Shown here in pieces: positions 17,429-26,028 of a stretch of 59,681 nt of DNA; the first letter of the stretch is position 1; each line of letters begins with the position of its first letter. The position numbers were made by a program, and so were the translations under genes. The notes below the pieces were generated by a model. It ran no database searches, was not told the DNA's origin, and was given only the letters and a program-made list of their open reading frames with translations. Source of the stretch: Rhodothermales bacterium (GTDB lineage: Bacteria; Bacteroidota; Rhodothermia; Rhodothermales; JABDKH01); contig JABDKO010000165.1 of NCBI GenBank assembly GCA_013002165.1, forward strand, positions 1 through 59,681, in the 5' to 3' direction.

Positions 17429-18745
17429 ATGCCGTGGTACAGGAAGCTTCACTGGCAAATTATCATCGGTTTGGTACTTGGTCTCATCTATGGCGTTATC
17501 GCTGCAGCCAATGGATGGGTAGAGTTTACAGACAACTGGATCACGCCATTCGGTACAGTTTTCATTAATCTGCTGAAGCTTATTGCTATCCCGCTGATTA
17601 TCGCTTCCCTGATCACGGGAGTCGCTTCACTGTCTGATCTGAAGAAACTATCAAGGATTGGTGGTAAGACGATTGGTCTATACCTCTGCACAACGCTTGT
17701 AGCGCTCATAATCGGTCTGGTCGTCGTAAATGTGTTAAAACCGGGAAATGCCGTTCCACCTGAAATGCGCCAGGAGCTTGAGCAGACGTACCAGGGAGAC
17801 ATGGAGTCGAGAATAGGAATAGCTGACGAAGCACGGGATCGTGTGGCACTTCAGCCGTTGATAGACATCGTTCCAGACAACCTGTTTTCCTCGATCTCCG
17901 ACAACAGGAATATGCTGCAGGTCGTATTCTTCTCGATTTTCGTTGGAATCGGTTTGATACTAATGCCTCGTGAGAAGGCTCAGCCGCTGATCACTTTTTT
18001 TGACAGCGCCAATGATCTTGTTATCCGGCTCGTCGAAATAATCATGTTCATGGCGCCCATCGGAGTCTTCGGGCTTCTAGCAGGGACTATCTCGTCAATA
18101 GCCGGAGACGATCCATCGCAGATCGTCGAACTCATCGGTGCGCTGGGCTACTATTGTCTTGCTGTTATCATAGGGTTGTTCTTGCACGCGGCAATTACGT
18201 ACCCGACGCTTCTCAAGACGCTCACGCCTGTGAAATTATCCACATTCATGAAAGGAATGAGTGCCGCGCAGCTTGTTGCCTTCAGTACTTCATCCAGCGG
18301 CGCAACGCTGCCCGTGACAATGGAGTCGGTGGAGAAGAATATTGGCGTTTCGGAAGAGGTGTCATCTTTCGTGCTGCCATTAGGTGCTACCATCAACATG
18401 GATGGAACAGGTCTATATCAAGCGATTGCTGCCGTGTTCATAGCGCAGGCGCTCGGGATGGATCTTTCACTCACTGCTCAGGTAGTGATTGTACTGACAG
18501 CGATGCTCGCGTCTATCGGGACGGCGGCTGTGCCGAGTGCAGGTATCGTGATGTTGGTGATCATCCTCGAAGCCATAAATGTGCCTAGCGAGGGTATCGC
18601 TCTCATACTTGGAGTTGATCGAATCCTGGACATGCTTCGAACCGTAGTGAATGTAACCGGTGATGCGACTGTGGCAACTGTGGTTGCGGCCTCTGAAGGC
18701 CAGTTGGACATTCCAGAACTTGCAGCAGTCCCCCAAACGGCATAG
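17429..18745 (+). CDS. dicarboxylate/amino acid:cation symporter (DAACS, GltP/DctA type)
   Basis: A 438-residue secondary transporter of the DAACS family, which imports C4-dicarboxylates, glutamate or aspartate with protons or sodium. About eight transmembrane helices are visible, plus the re-entrant-loop motifs: a Ser-rich FSTSSSGATLPVT for HP1, GATINMDGTGLYQA for TM7, and GIGTAAVPSAG-like ASIGTAAVPSAGIVM for HP2. TM8 has GVDRILDMLRTVVNVTGD, with the conserved Asp and Asn. The start is ATG 17429, preceded by GGAGAG at 17419-17424; the TTG 12 bases upstream overlaps that Shine-Dalgarno and is rejected. The exact substrate cannot be told. Confidence 0.9.
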   Translation: MPWYRKLHWQIIIGLVLGLIYGVIAAANGWVEFTDNWITPFGTVFINLLKLIAIPLIIASLITGVASLSDLKKLSRIGGKTIGLYLCTTLVALIIGLVVVNVLKPGNAVPPEMRQELEQTYQGDMESRIGIADEARDRVALQPLIDIVPDNLFSSISDNRNMLQVVFFSIFVGIGLILMPREKAQPLITFFDSANDLVIRLVEIIMFMAPIGVFGLLAGTISSIAGDDPSQIVELIGALGYYCLAVIIGLFLHAAITYPTLLKTLTPVKLSTFMKGMSAAQLVAFSTSSSGATLPVTMESVEKNIGVSEEVSSFVLPLGATINMDGTGLYQAIAAVFIAQALGMDLSLTAQVVIVLTAMLASIGTAAVPSAGIVMLVIILEAINVPSEGIALILGVDRILDMLRTVVNVTGDATVATVVAASEGQLDIPELAAVPQTA

Positions 18746-18820
18746 GTAAAGAAAACTCGAGCAATAGCCGACCCCTTCAGTAGTTCCCAGCTCAAATCCC
18801 GTTGAAAGGCCTCCTGGCGT

Positions 18821-20386
18821 ATGCCTATCCTTAAAGCCATCGTTTTTGTATCGATGATATCGCTGCTATGCGGCGATGCGTCTGCGAAAATACAGGGTCC
18901 CCATTCTGGCGATGACCTGGAAATGCTGCTTCCGTCGGAGTCTCTACGCGCCGCATTTGTATCCGCTCGTGAAGCGTATCTGTCATTCAAGCTTGACGAT
19001 GCCGAGCATCAGTTGTACCACCTTTCAACTTCCGAAGGGGGAGAGGCAGCCGCATATTTGTACCTGTCGTCGATCTCCATGTACCGGTTTTTAATGACCG
19101 ACCGAGACGAGTACGAAGAGGAATTTCTTCTGCGGTCGGATTCCCTGAAAACACTGCTCGACGATATTGACGATTCACCATGGCGCATCTTCATCGGGGC
19201 AGAGGCGAATCTGCAGCGCGCAGTTGTACGGGTTAAACGAGGACGTTACATACGGGCAGCGCTGGCTGCGCGAACGGCATACAAGGAGTACAATCGTGTA
19301 ATTAGCGACGACCCTCACTTCTACGATGCATATAAAGGGCTGGGCCTGCTACACCTGACCTTTGAGTATGCACCAGGCTTTTATAAACGATTCCTGAATA
19401 TCCTCGGCTATTCCAGTATGCCTGGTCAGGGAGTTGCAGAGTTGACAAAAGCGTCCGAGGCATCACTGTATAACTGGGAAGAATCGCGCGTGATGCTTGG
19501 TGTGCTAGATGTCGTCCTTTTTGGATCCCAGCGCAATGGTGAAGCAATGCTCCGGTCGCTGTACAACCAGTATCCCGAGAACCCGATATTTTCACATGTT
19601 CTCGGCTTCTACCTCTACTCAAACCGGAGAGTCGACGAAGCGATTGTACTTTTTCGGGAGTCGGCAGATCGCTACGATGATCCGACGTACTTCTTTATCG
19701 ACTATACGGATCAATTCCTTGCCACCTGCTATTTCTATCGAGGTGATTTCGAGGAAAGTATCTTTTATAACAAGCGGTACATCAACAACCATCCGGGCCC
19801 TGCAGTCAAAGCACCTGCCAACCTGAATGTCGGACTCGCCCTTGAGTTACTGGGCCGAAGAGGTGAGGCAATACCTTACTACGAGAATGTGGTATCCAGG
19901 CGAGAATTCGATCTGGATGATGTTGCAGAGAAAAAAGCGCGATCGCTCATCGAAGCGCCGATGTCCGCAGTTGAAAGGACAATGTTGCTGGCTCAGAATG
20001 CACTTGCCGCCGGAAAATATGAGCATGCCGCATTGTTGCTGACGGAGTTCATGAACTCCGGTCATCGGGAGCCCAACGAGATAGCTGAAGCGACTTACGT
20101 CCTTGCCCGGGTTAATCATGCTGCAGGCAATCGAGCAAGGGCATTCGACCTGTACCAGCAAGTGATTGATGTTCCGCGAGATCCGGATACGCGGTGGGCG
20201 CCGTGGGCCGAATACTACCGCGGGTTCATGTTCGAAGAGGACGGGCGCATCGAACTTGCACGACACTCCTATTCGGAAGCACTTCGCTATGAGGGAGACT
20301 ACGAATACAAGCGATCAGTGGAGGACCTGGCGACGCTTGCGCTGAAGCGCCTGGAACTTCCCCCCGTACCCGGTACAGCCGAGTAG
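18821..20386 (+). CDS. TPR-repeat protein, exported
   Basis: A 521-residue protein with an N-terminal hydrophobic segment (AIVFVSMISLLCGDASA) that looks like a signal peptide, and then helical repeats throughout. TPR-like units are visible in AYLYLSSISMYRFL, FYDAYKGLGLLHLTFEYAPG, FSHVLGFYLYSNRRVDEAI, ANLNVGLALELLGRRGEAI and ATYVLARVNHAAGNRARAF. It is probably a periplasmic scaffold. No enzyme motif is present. GAAAGG lies 11 bases before the ATG. It stands between the symporter and the tRNA gene as an apparent single transcription unit. Confidence 0.75.
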   Translation: MPILKAIVFVSMISLLCGDASAKIQGPHSGDDLEMLLPSESLRAAFVSAREAYLSFKLDDAEHQLYHLSTSEGGEAAAYLYLSSISMYRFLMTDRDEYEEEFLLRSDSLKTLLDDIDDSPWRIFIGAEANLQRAVVRVKRGRYIRAALAARTAYKEYNRVISDDPHFYDAYKGLGLLHLTFEYAPGFYKRFLNILGYSSMPGQGVAELTKASEASLYNWEESRVMLGVLDVVLFGSQRNGEAMLRSLYNQYPENPIFSHVLGFYLYSNRRVDEAIVLFRESADRYDDPTYFFIDYTDQFLATCYFYRGDFEESIFYNKRYINNHPGPAVKAPANLNVGLALELLGRRGEAIPYYENVVSRREFDLDDVAEKKARSLIEAPMSAVERTMLLAQNALAAGKYEHAALLLTEFMNSGHREPNEIAEATYVLARVNHAAGNRARAFDLYQQVIDVPRDPDTRWAPWAEYYRGFMFEEDGRIELARHSYSEALRYEGDYEYKRSVEDLATLALKRLELPPVPGTAE

Positions 20387-20463
20387 TCGTCTCAAAACAA
20401 GATTGCGGCGCGTCAATTTGCGGTCAATCTTCATCAAATCGTCGCTGATCTGACGACGAAACC

Positions 20464-20496
20464 CTCGAAATAGACTTTCCTGCCGAAAATTTCGAG
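20464..20496. repeat. 8-bp inverted repeat in the TPR-tRNA gap
   Basis: CTCGAAAT (20464-20471) is complementary to ATTTCGAG (20489-20496). No T-run follows on either strand, so it is only a weak candidate terminator for the TPR gene or for the tRNA transcript. A second dyad, TCCTGT/ACAGGA, lies near 20518-20536. The rest of 20387-20602 shows nothing recognisable. Confidence 0.25.
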
Positions 20497-20602
20497 ACTG
20501 GCACATTCTTCGAGTACTCCTGTGACAACAACAGGAATACTAACCTAACGGAAGTCAACTCTACGCTGTCAGACCTTTATTAGTCCGATTGAAATGGATT
20601 AG

Positions 20603-20676
20603 CGCGCTTGGGAGGATTCGAACCCCCGACCTTTGGAACCGGAATCCAACGCTCTATCCGACTGAGCTACAAGCGC
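20603..20676 (-). tRNA. tRNA-Arg (anticodon CCG)
   Basis: The minus strand folds into a complete cloverleaf of 74 bases: acceptor GCGCUUG/CAAGCGC, D-arm GCUC...GAGC, anticodon stem UUGGA/UCCAA with loop UUCCGGU, and T-arm with UUCGAAU. The anticodon is CCG (codon CGG, Arg). The discriminator is G and the CCA end is not encoded (CUA follows). A TATATT-type -10 element on the minus strand (about 20683-20691) sits 6 bases upstream, so transcription probably starts almost at the mature 5' end. Confidence 0.95.
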
Positions 20677-20778
20677 ATCGCGCAAAATATAGCCAATCAA
20701 ACAGATCAACGCACGGACTATCAGTGGATGTCGTCAGCGGATGGACAGTCTGTCCAGTCTCTTCCCAGAACGGAACAA

Positions 20779-21615
20779 ATGGCGCAAGATACTAGGGTAC
20801 GTTTACGGTACGAGACCGCAAGAATGAACGATGCTGAGCTCATCGGTCATTTCAATAAAAACCCCGAAGAGGCATACGCCGAACTTCTCAAGCGATTCTC
20901 ACCGGTTATCATTCGCATGATCAGGCGGTTCATGAATGATCAGGATGAAGTGATGGAGGTTTACACAGCCGTCGCAGAGAGGCTTCGTGCAAAGCGATTC
21001 AAAGCGCTTCGCGAGTTTCGCATATCAAAAGAGATCACACCATGGCTGAGCGTTGTAGTTGCAAATGCCTGTCGCGATCGATTCCGAAAGAACAAGTATG
21101 TCTCCATGCCCCAGTCGGTTATCGATCAGTTGACCGACCATGAAAAACTCGTATTCAAATATTACTATCAGGATCAGATGATCCACTCCGAGATCGTCGA
21201 GATGCTTAGCGCAACCGAAGGTCAACGGTACACTTCATTGGACGTAGCCCAGGCACTCGATAAGATCAATGACTTGCTGAGTGTCAACAAGCGATGGCAC
21301 CTGTTGATGGCGCTCCATCAGAACAAGGCGATGCTTTCAATCGAGGACCTACAGAATCTCGGATTCGAGGCACCTTCAGGCAGCAAACCCGATCGAGGCC
21401 TCGAGCCGACACTTGAAAAAGAACGCATTGATGCAATCAATGCGGCTATGGCGGAACTAGATCCTGAAGATCAACTACTTCTGCTGCTTCGATTCGAGCA
21501 CGGCATGCGTGCCTCGGAAATCGCTGAAGCTATGTCATTCGAAAACCACAAATACGTCTATACTCGCTTGAGAACTATTGTTAATCGGCTAAAGCGAATG
21601 ATAGAAGAGTCGTAG
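20779..21615 (+). CDS. sigma-70-family RNA polymerase sigma factor (ECF-like) with extra central domain
   Basis: A 278-residue sigma factor. Region 2 lies at about 22-100 (PWLSVVVANACRDRFRK near its end) and a C-terminal region 4 helix-turn-helix at about 222-275 (ELDPEDQLLLLLRFEHGM, then ASEIAEAM). It is longer than ordinary ECF factors because about 110 residues lie between. Part of that insert (about 112-165: LTDHEKLVFKYYYQDQM, HSEIVEML) itself resembles a region 4. No anti-sigma gene is adjacent. The open frame runs back into the antisense of the tRNA, which cannot be coding; ATG 20779 is chosen, and ATG 20824 (MNDAELIGHF) is an equally fair start. Confidence 0.75.
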   Translation: MAQDTRVRLRYETARMNDAELIGHFNKNPEEAYAELLKRFSPVIIRMIRRFMNDQDEVMEVYTAVAERLRAKRFKALREFRISKEITPWLSVVVANACRDRFRKNKYVSMPQSVIDQLTDHEKLVFKYYYQDQMIHSEIVEMLSATEGQRYTSLDVAQALDKINDLLSVNKRWHLLMALHQNKAMLSIEDLQNLGFEAPSGSKPDRGLEPTLEKERIDAINAAMAELDPEDQLLLLLRFEHGMRASEIAEAMSFENHKYVYTRLRTIVNRLKRMIEES

Positions 21616-21696
21616 AGTTGGTACTACGCGTGCATCATCCCTATTTTTGAAGCGTATGCGTTTCCGATAGCAGAGAATCACCACACAAGCGATAGT

Positions 21697-22680
21697 TTGA
21701 AGTATTTGAAAGATCCCTGGCAGAGGCAGTCGATCGCGCTTGTCGGGTTTGCGGAACGCCACGAGTTTGCGCCGTGGCTTATGGCCCTTCTCATGCTTCT
21801 TGTCGCCCTCGTCTCGTTTCAACTGATAATCGCACCACTGACGATCATTGCGCTGCTGCTTATGCGTGGAGTCGGTGCGCAGGGCCTTGTCGATGCTCTG
21901 ATCTCGGTCATGGAAGGCGACGCCGAGTTGATGCTTATCGCCAATACAGTCGGCCAGTTCCTCGGACTTGCACTGCCCGTGTTAGTATTCGCCCGACTGA
22001 GTTCTCCAAGCATTTTCAGGTTTCTACGGGTTACACGGGTCTCACCGCTAATCCTGATATTTTCAGTAGTCGGCCTCGCAGCGCTGATCCCGATCGTCGA
22101 TGTTGCCGCCCAGCTGAATCGTGCTCTTCCCTGGCCCGAGTCCATCCGTGAGTTTGAGACGCTCATGCAGGAGCCGCTTCGCAAGTATCTGTCAGACCGC
22201 GTCAACCTGATTCCAGGCATCCTGATGATAGCTGCGACGCCGGCAATCTGCGAGGAGGTGCTATTCAGAGGTTATGTTTTGCGACAAGCTGAACGAAGTA
22301 TGGGGTCCAGATGGGGAATTGTATTCGCCGGCGTAATCTTCGGTGTTTTTCACTTGTTGCCGACTCAAGTCCTTCCACTCTCGCTTCTGGGTCTGTTTAT
22401 GGCATATCTGACATGGCGCACTGGAAGCGTCTGGCCGGCAGTTCTGGTTCACTTTGCGAACAACACATTTGCAGTCGTGATGACGATTCTGTTTTCTGAA
22501 GAAAACAGGACGCCTGATGAACTTGAGCAGCTGGACTTGCCGATTTACTTTGTCATTGCCGGTATTATTGTTTTTGCGTGCAGCATATATTTAATTGAAA
22601 GCCTGGCTCGTGCAAAACTGGCAGAGCGCCAGCAATACGAAGGCCCGGTACACGAAGGTGAGGTGAGCAATGAAGACTGA
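21697..22680 (+). CDS. CPBP-family intramembrane glutamic/metallo-protease
   Basis: A 327-residue polytopic membrane protein of the CAAX-protease/bacteriocin-processing (ABI) family. The catalytic motifs are EEVLFRGYVLR (EExxxR, about residues 187-197), FGVFHLL with the conserved His, and a final His/Asn pair in VLVHFANNT. About eight membrane helices surround them. Some relatives cleave prenylated or membrane substrates, but the substrate here is unknown. The only plausible start in the frame after the preceding stop is TTG 21697. It overlaps the DUF2007 gene by 11 bases. Confidence 0.88.
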   Translation: MKYLKDPWQRQSIALVGFAERHEFAPWLMALLMLLVALVSFQLIIAPLTIIALLLMRGVGAQGLVDALISVMEGDAELMLIANTVGQFLGLALPVLVFARLSSPSIFRFLRVTRVSPLILIFSVVGLAALIPIVDVAAQLNRALPWPESIREFETLMQEPLRKYLSDRVNLIPGILMIAATPAICEEVLFRGYVLRQAERSMGSRWGIVFAGVIFGVFHLLPTQVLPLSLLGLFMAYLTWRTGSVWPAVLVHFANNTFAVVMTILFSEENRTPDELEQLDLPIYFVIAGIIVFACSIYLIESLARAKLAERQQYEGPVHEGEVSNED

Positions 22681-23041
22681 AGAATGGGTATCCGTTTTTA
22701 GCTCGGGTACGGACTATGAAGCCGATCTGGTTCGCAGCCGATTGGACGATTCCGGCATACCCGCAGTGGTGCTGACTCAACGCGACCACGCGCTTAATCT
22801 TACCGTCGGCGACCTGGCACGCGTACACGTTCGTGTGCCACCGGAGAAGGAGGCAGAAGCACGTGCCCTGCTTCTCGAGGCACCGCTGACCGGGCGCGAG
22901 CTCGATGAGGCCGCACTCGCTGCTGATCCCCGTGCTCCAGATGCGCATACTCCTGCTCAGCAAGCCCGTCTCGATAGCGGGATCGACAGGATTGAAATGA
23001 CGTCGGACGACTCGCAGGATGACAACTCTCCAGACGACTAG
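22670..23041 (+). CDS. DUF2007-domain protein
   Basis: A 123-residue soluble protein. Residues about 3-70 form the DUF2007 domain (VFSSGTDYEADLVRSRLDDS, then GIPAVV and a V.VHVRVPPEKEAEARALL end), a ferredoxin-like fold sometimes called a putative signal-transducing domain. The C-terminal third is acidic and low in complexity. It overlaps the CPBP gene by 11 bases and is followed by cdsA after 2 bases, so all three are very probably co-transcribed. Function is not established. Confidence 0.82.
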   Translation: MKTEEWVSVFSSGTDYEADLVRSRLDDSGIPAVVLTQRDHALNLTVGDLARVHVRVPPEKEAEARALLLEAPLTGRELDEAALAADPRAPDAHTPAQQARLDSGIDRIEMTSDDSQDDNSPDD

Positions 23042-23043
23042 CC

Positions 23044-23856
23044 TTGAGATCGTCTGCAGCCCGGATCGTAACAGCCCTGATAGCCGCTCCAATCGCGGTC
23101 TATCTGGTATACCTTGGAGGGTGGCCATTCCTGATCGGGCTTGCCCTGATTGGAGCCGTTGCGCAGAATGAAGTCTACCATCTCCTTCATCCTAAAATGG
23201 ATGTGGTCATCCGATGCCTTGGCCTTTCTGCCGGGATTGCGATCATAGCAAGCGTGTACGTCAACAACTTGCTGTGGATAGCGGCAGCACTGGTTATCCT
23301 GATCGTGTGTATCCTGCCAGTCCGGAAATCTCCTGAATCAGGTAAAACAATCGCGGCGGCTCTTGCAGGAATAATCTATCCGGCCTCGCTCATCGCCCTA
23401 GTGGCTATGCTCAGGTTTGGTATCGGACTAACACTGGACCAATCCGAATTGTTCATCCTCACTACGGGTATCCTCGTAATTCTCTGGGCAACTGACTCCG
23501 CTGCGTATTTTGTCGGACGTGCGATTGGAAAACGTCCGCTTGCGCCCTCGATATCGCCCGGAAAAACTATAGAGGGGGCAGTCGGAGGACTTGCCGGTGC
23601 GGCCATCGTGGCGATTGGCTTCAAGGCGCTTTTTGCTGGCTTTATAACGTGGATAGACGTGGGCGCATTCGTGATAATTTGTGGATTACTTAGTCCACTT
23701 GGCGACCTGGCGGAGAGTATGTTAAAAAGGTCTGCAGGAGCGAAAGATTCCGGAAATATCTTGCCAGGCCATGGCGGCGCGCTGGACAGAATCGATGCTC
23801 TCGTGGTCGCTCTGCCGTTGTGCTACCTCTATCTGCGTTTCGCCTCTTCACTTTGA
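23044..23856 (+). CDS. cdsA: phosphatidate cytidylyltransferase CdsA
   Basis: CdsA makes CDP-diacylglycerol from phosphatidic acid and CTP at the inner membrane, the entry to phospholipid head-group synthesis. The 270-residue polytopic product has the family's motifs: SISPGKTIEGAVGG and, near the end, the signature MLKRSAGAKDSGNILPGHGG followed by LDRIDAL. The start is TTG 23044, two bases after the DUF2007 stop; there is no ATG that would keep the first membrane helix. Confidence 0.94.
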   Translation: MRSSAARIVTALIAAPIAVYLVYLGGWPFLIGLALIGAVAQNEVYHLLHPKMDVVIRCLGLSAGIAIIASVYVNNLLWIAAALVILIVCILPVRKSPESGKTIAAALAGIIYPASLIALVAMLRFGIGLTLDQSELFILTTGILVILWATDSAAYFVGRAIGKRPLAPSISPGKTIEGAVGGLAGAAIVAIGFKALFAGFITWIDVGAFVIICGLLSPLGDLAESMLKRSAGAKDSGNILPGHGGALDRIDALVVALPLCYLYLRFASSL

Positions 23857-23935
23857 AGTCGCGTGCCCGTAATAAGCTGGAACGGCACCTGCGGCAGCCC
23901 GTAAAAACCTGCTCTGAATATGCAGATAGTTGATT

Positions 23936-24133
23936 ATGGGACTGATTTCCAATAGAAGAACGAGACACAAGCGATTCGATTACGAGCCGAGGTATTACAA
24001 TCCCAAGAAGGATGATGAGATAAAACGTCGGATGCGAATAAAGAGCAAGGCACAGCGACGTTCCTCTCCCGCCAAAGCCGTTTGGATAGCCGTCTTGTTG
24101 CTTTTTGCCCTTTTTATATACACCCGTTTTTAG
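23936..24133 (+). CDS. small basic membrane protein of the mutL neighbourhood
   Basis: A 65-residue protein with a very basic N-terminal part (RRTRHKRFDYEPRYYNP and KRRMRIKSKAQRR) and one C-terminal membrane helix (VWIAVLLLFALFIY). Proteins of this form, with the RFDYEPRYY stretch, recur beside mutL in Bacteroidota, where they are sometimes mislabelled. I recall this from general knowledge and could not check it. A TTG two codons upstream is the alternative start; ATG 23936 is preferred. Confidence 0.72.
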   Translation: MGLISNRRTRHKRFDYEPRYYNPKKDDEIKRRMRIKSKAQRRSSPAKAVWIAVLLLFALFIYTRF

Positions 24134-24140
24134 GCCAGCC

Positions 24141-24168
24141 CCGGGTCGATGCGGTTCGGCCCGGTTTT
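24141..24168 (+). terminator. intrinsic terminator before mutL
   Basis: CCGGGTCGA (24141-24149) pairs with TCGGCCCGG (24156-24164): 9 base pairs including one G-U, a 6-base loop, then TTTT and a pyrimidine-rich stretch. It would end the sigma factor-cdsA-small protein transcript and separate it from mutL. Confidence 0.6.
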
Positions 24169-24198
24169 CATTCTTATATCTTGCAGGAGCAGTAAATA

Positions 24199-26028
24199 GT
24201 GTCAGAGGTCGTCGCAAGTAAATCTCGCCTTATCCGTCGCATGCCGGAGGTTCTCGCCAACAAGATTGCCGCTGGCGAAGTCGTTCAACGTCCGTCGTCT
24301 GTTGTAAAGGAACTCGTTGAAAACAGTCTGGACTCAGGCGCTACACGCATAGACGTGGTCGTCAAATCGGCCGGATCCGAACTTATACAGGTCACCGACA
24401 ATGGTTGTGGGATGGGTAGTGACGACGCCATCGCATGTTTTGAACGTCATGCAACGAGTAAGATTACTGAAATCACTGATCTCGAGCGTATTCGAACTCT
24501 CGGTTTTCGTGGAGAAGCTTTAGCGTCCATTGCGGCTGTGTCTCGAACGGTTCTAAAAACAGGTTCCGGAGATGGCGAACCAGGCACACTGGTTCAGATT
24601 GACGGAGGGTCGCTCATCAAAACCGAGCCGACTGCCATTGAGCAAGGAACCTCAATCAGTGTCAAGTCGCTCTTTTTCAATGTGCCCGCCCGTAGAAATT
24701 TCCTGAAGACTGATGCAACTGAGTATCGTCACATTGTAGATACGTTTCTGATGCTGGCCGTGTCGAATCCAGCAGTCGGCTTTTCGTTATCTCACAACGG
24801 CGCGTCGATTTTCAAACTTGACGCGTACACCGATGATGATTTTGATAACGCTCTCAAACAGCGACTTGCAAACATATACGATACAAGCTACACAAACGAC
24901 CTTATTTGGATTGACGAGAGCACGGGTTACCTCAGTGTGTCGGGTTGCATAGCCGTCCCTGAACGTCACAAACGCTCTCGTGGAGATCAGTATTTGTTTG
25001 TAAACGGAAGGTCAATACGAAGTCGATATCTTGAGCATGCGATACGCGGTGCATACGAAGATTATCTGCCCGAAGGTGCATATCCTATGTTTGCCCTCTT
25101 CCTGCGCATGGATCCCGCGCACGTCGACGTTAACGTTCATCCTACCAAGGCAGAAGTCAAGTTTGACGACGAACGCGGTGTCTACGCAATGATTCGAGCG
25201 ATTGCCGGCAGAGCGCTGGCGTCAGCGTTTTCGATTCCAGAATTTCGTTCGGAGGACTCAACCCTAAATAGTTCGTCCGGCGTCGACCTCAGCGGCCCTC
25301 GATTTACAGGGCATAAGCCGTTCGGCATTAGAACGGGTCCATTTGATCGATCAGCGCTATCAGAACATCTGTACCGCGAAATTCAAACAGGTGATACGGA
25401 CGAGCCAGGGCTGCTGGCCAATGCAGCTACGCTAAGCCGCGACGAGGCCGGCCGTGATCTTGTCCATCAGCTAGCTCTGCGATACATCGTGGTGCACATG
25501 CGTTCCGGGCTGATGCTTGTCGATCAAAACAGAGCTCATGAACGTGTCATCTTCGAGCGGGCGCTTTCGAATTTGAATGGCACTGTCGCAATGTCGCAGC
25601 AGTTGTTGTTCCCGGTAACAATCGATCTGGATCCACGAGAGTTCGAGCGAGTGTCCTCAATCTTCAGTGAATTGAAGTTGCTGGGTTTCGATATCCAGAA
25701 GTTCGGTGGCACATCAGTCATGGTAAGAGGTGTACCTGTCGAAGTTCGTGAAGGAGAGATCGAGGGAATACTGCATGATGCAGCTCATGATCGCCCTGGA
25801 GTTTCATCATCTGCTACAACGTATCGCGAACAGCTCGCACGGTCGCTAGCCCGGAGAACATCGGTCAAGACCGGGGTTCGAATGACGGATTCAGAGATGC
25901 GCAGCCTGATTGATCAGCTGTTTGTCTGCGAGTCGCCGTATGTGTCGCCCGACGGCAAGCCCGTGGTTGTCTGGGTTTCTACCGATGAGATTGACCGACG
26001 ATTTGAGCAAATGGCCCGCCCGTCATGA
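24199..26028 (+). CDS. mutL: DNA mismatch repair protein MutL
   Basis: MutL couples MutS mismatch recognition to strand incision. The 609-residue product has the N-terminal GHKL ATPase: IAAGEVVQRPSSVVKELVEN, DNGCGM and TLGFRGEALASI. The C-terminal dimerisation domain is present. The site of the endonuclease motif DQHA(x)2E(x)4E reads DQNRAHERVIFE, with Asn444 in place of the metal-site His, and the usual C-terminal CPHGRP motif is CESPYVSPDGKP, so metal binding may differ. The GTG start has AGGAG about 9 bases upstream. It overlaps tilS by 4 bases (ATGA). Confidence 0.95.
   Translation: MSEVVASKSRLIRRMPEVLANKIAAGEVVQRPSSVVKELVENSLDSGATRIDVVVKSAGSELIQVTDNGCGMGSDDAIACFERHATSKITEITDLERIRTLGFRGEALASIAAVSRTVLKTGSGDGEPGTLVQIDGGSLIKTEPTAIEQGTSISVKSLFFNVPARRNFLKTDATEYRHIVDTFLMLAVSNPAVGFSLSHNGASIFKLDAYTDDDFDNALKQRLANIYDTSYTNDLIWIDESTGYLSVSGCIAVPERHKRSRGDQYLFVNGRSIRSRYLEHAIRGAYEDYLPEGAYPMFALFLRMDPAHVDVNVHPTKAEVKFDDERGVYAMIRAIAGRALASAFSIPEFRSEDSTLNSSSGVDLSGPRFTGHKPFGIRTGPFDRSALSEHLYREIQTGDTDEPGLLANAATLSRDEAGRDLVHQLALRYIVVHMRSGLMLVDQNRAHERVIFERALSNLNGTVAMSQQLLFPVTIDLDPREFERVSSIFSELKLLGFDIQKFGGTSVMVRGVPVEVREGEIEGILHDAAHDRPGVSSSATTYREQLARSLARRTSVKTGVRMTDSEMRSLIDQLFVCESPYVSPDGKPVVVWVSTDEIDRRFEQMARPS

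Noticed and set aside
20608-20778. N-terminal extension of the sigma-factor frame back into the tRNA gene
   Set aside because: The first 23 codons are the antisense of a complete tRNA-Arg, and the conserved sigma region begins well after ATG 20779.
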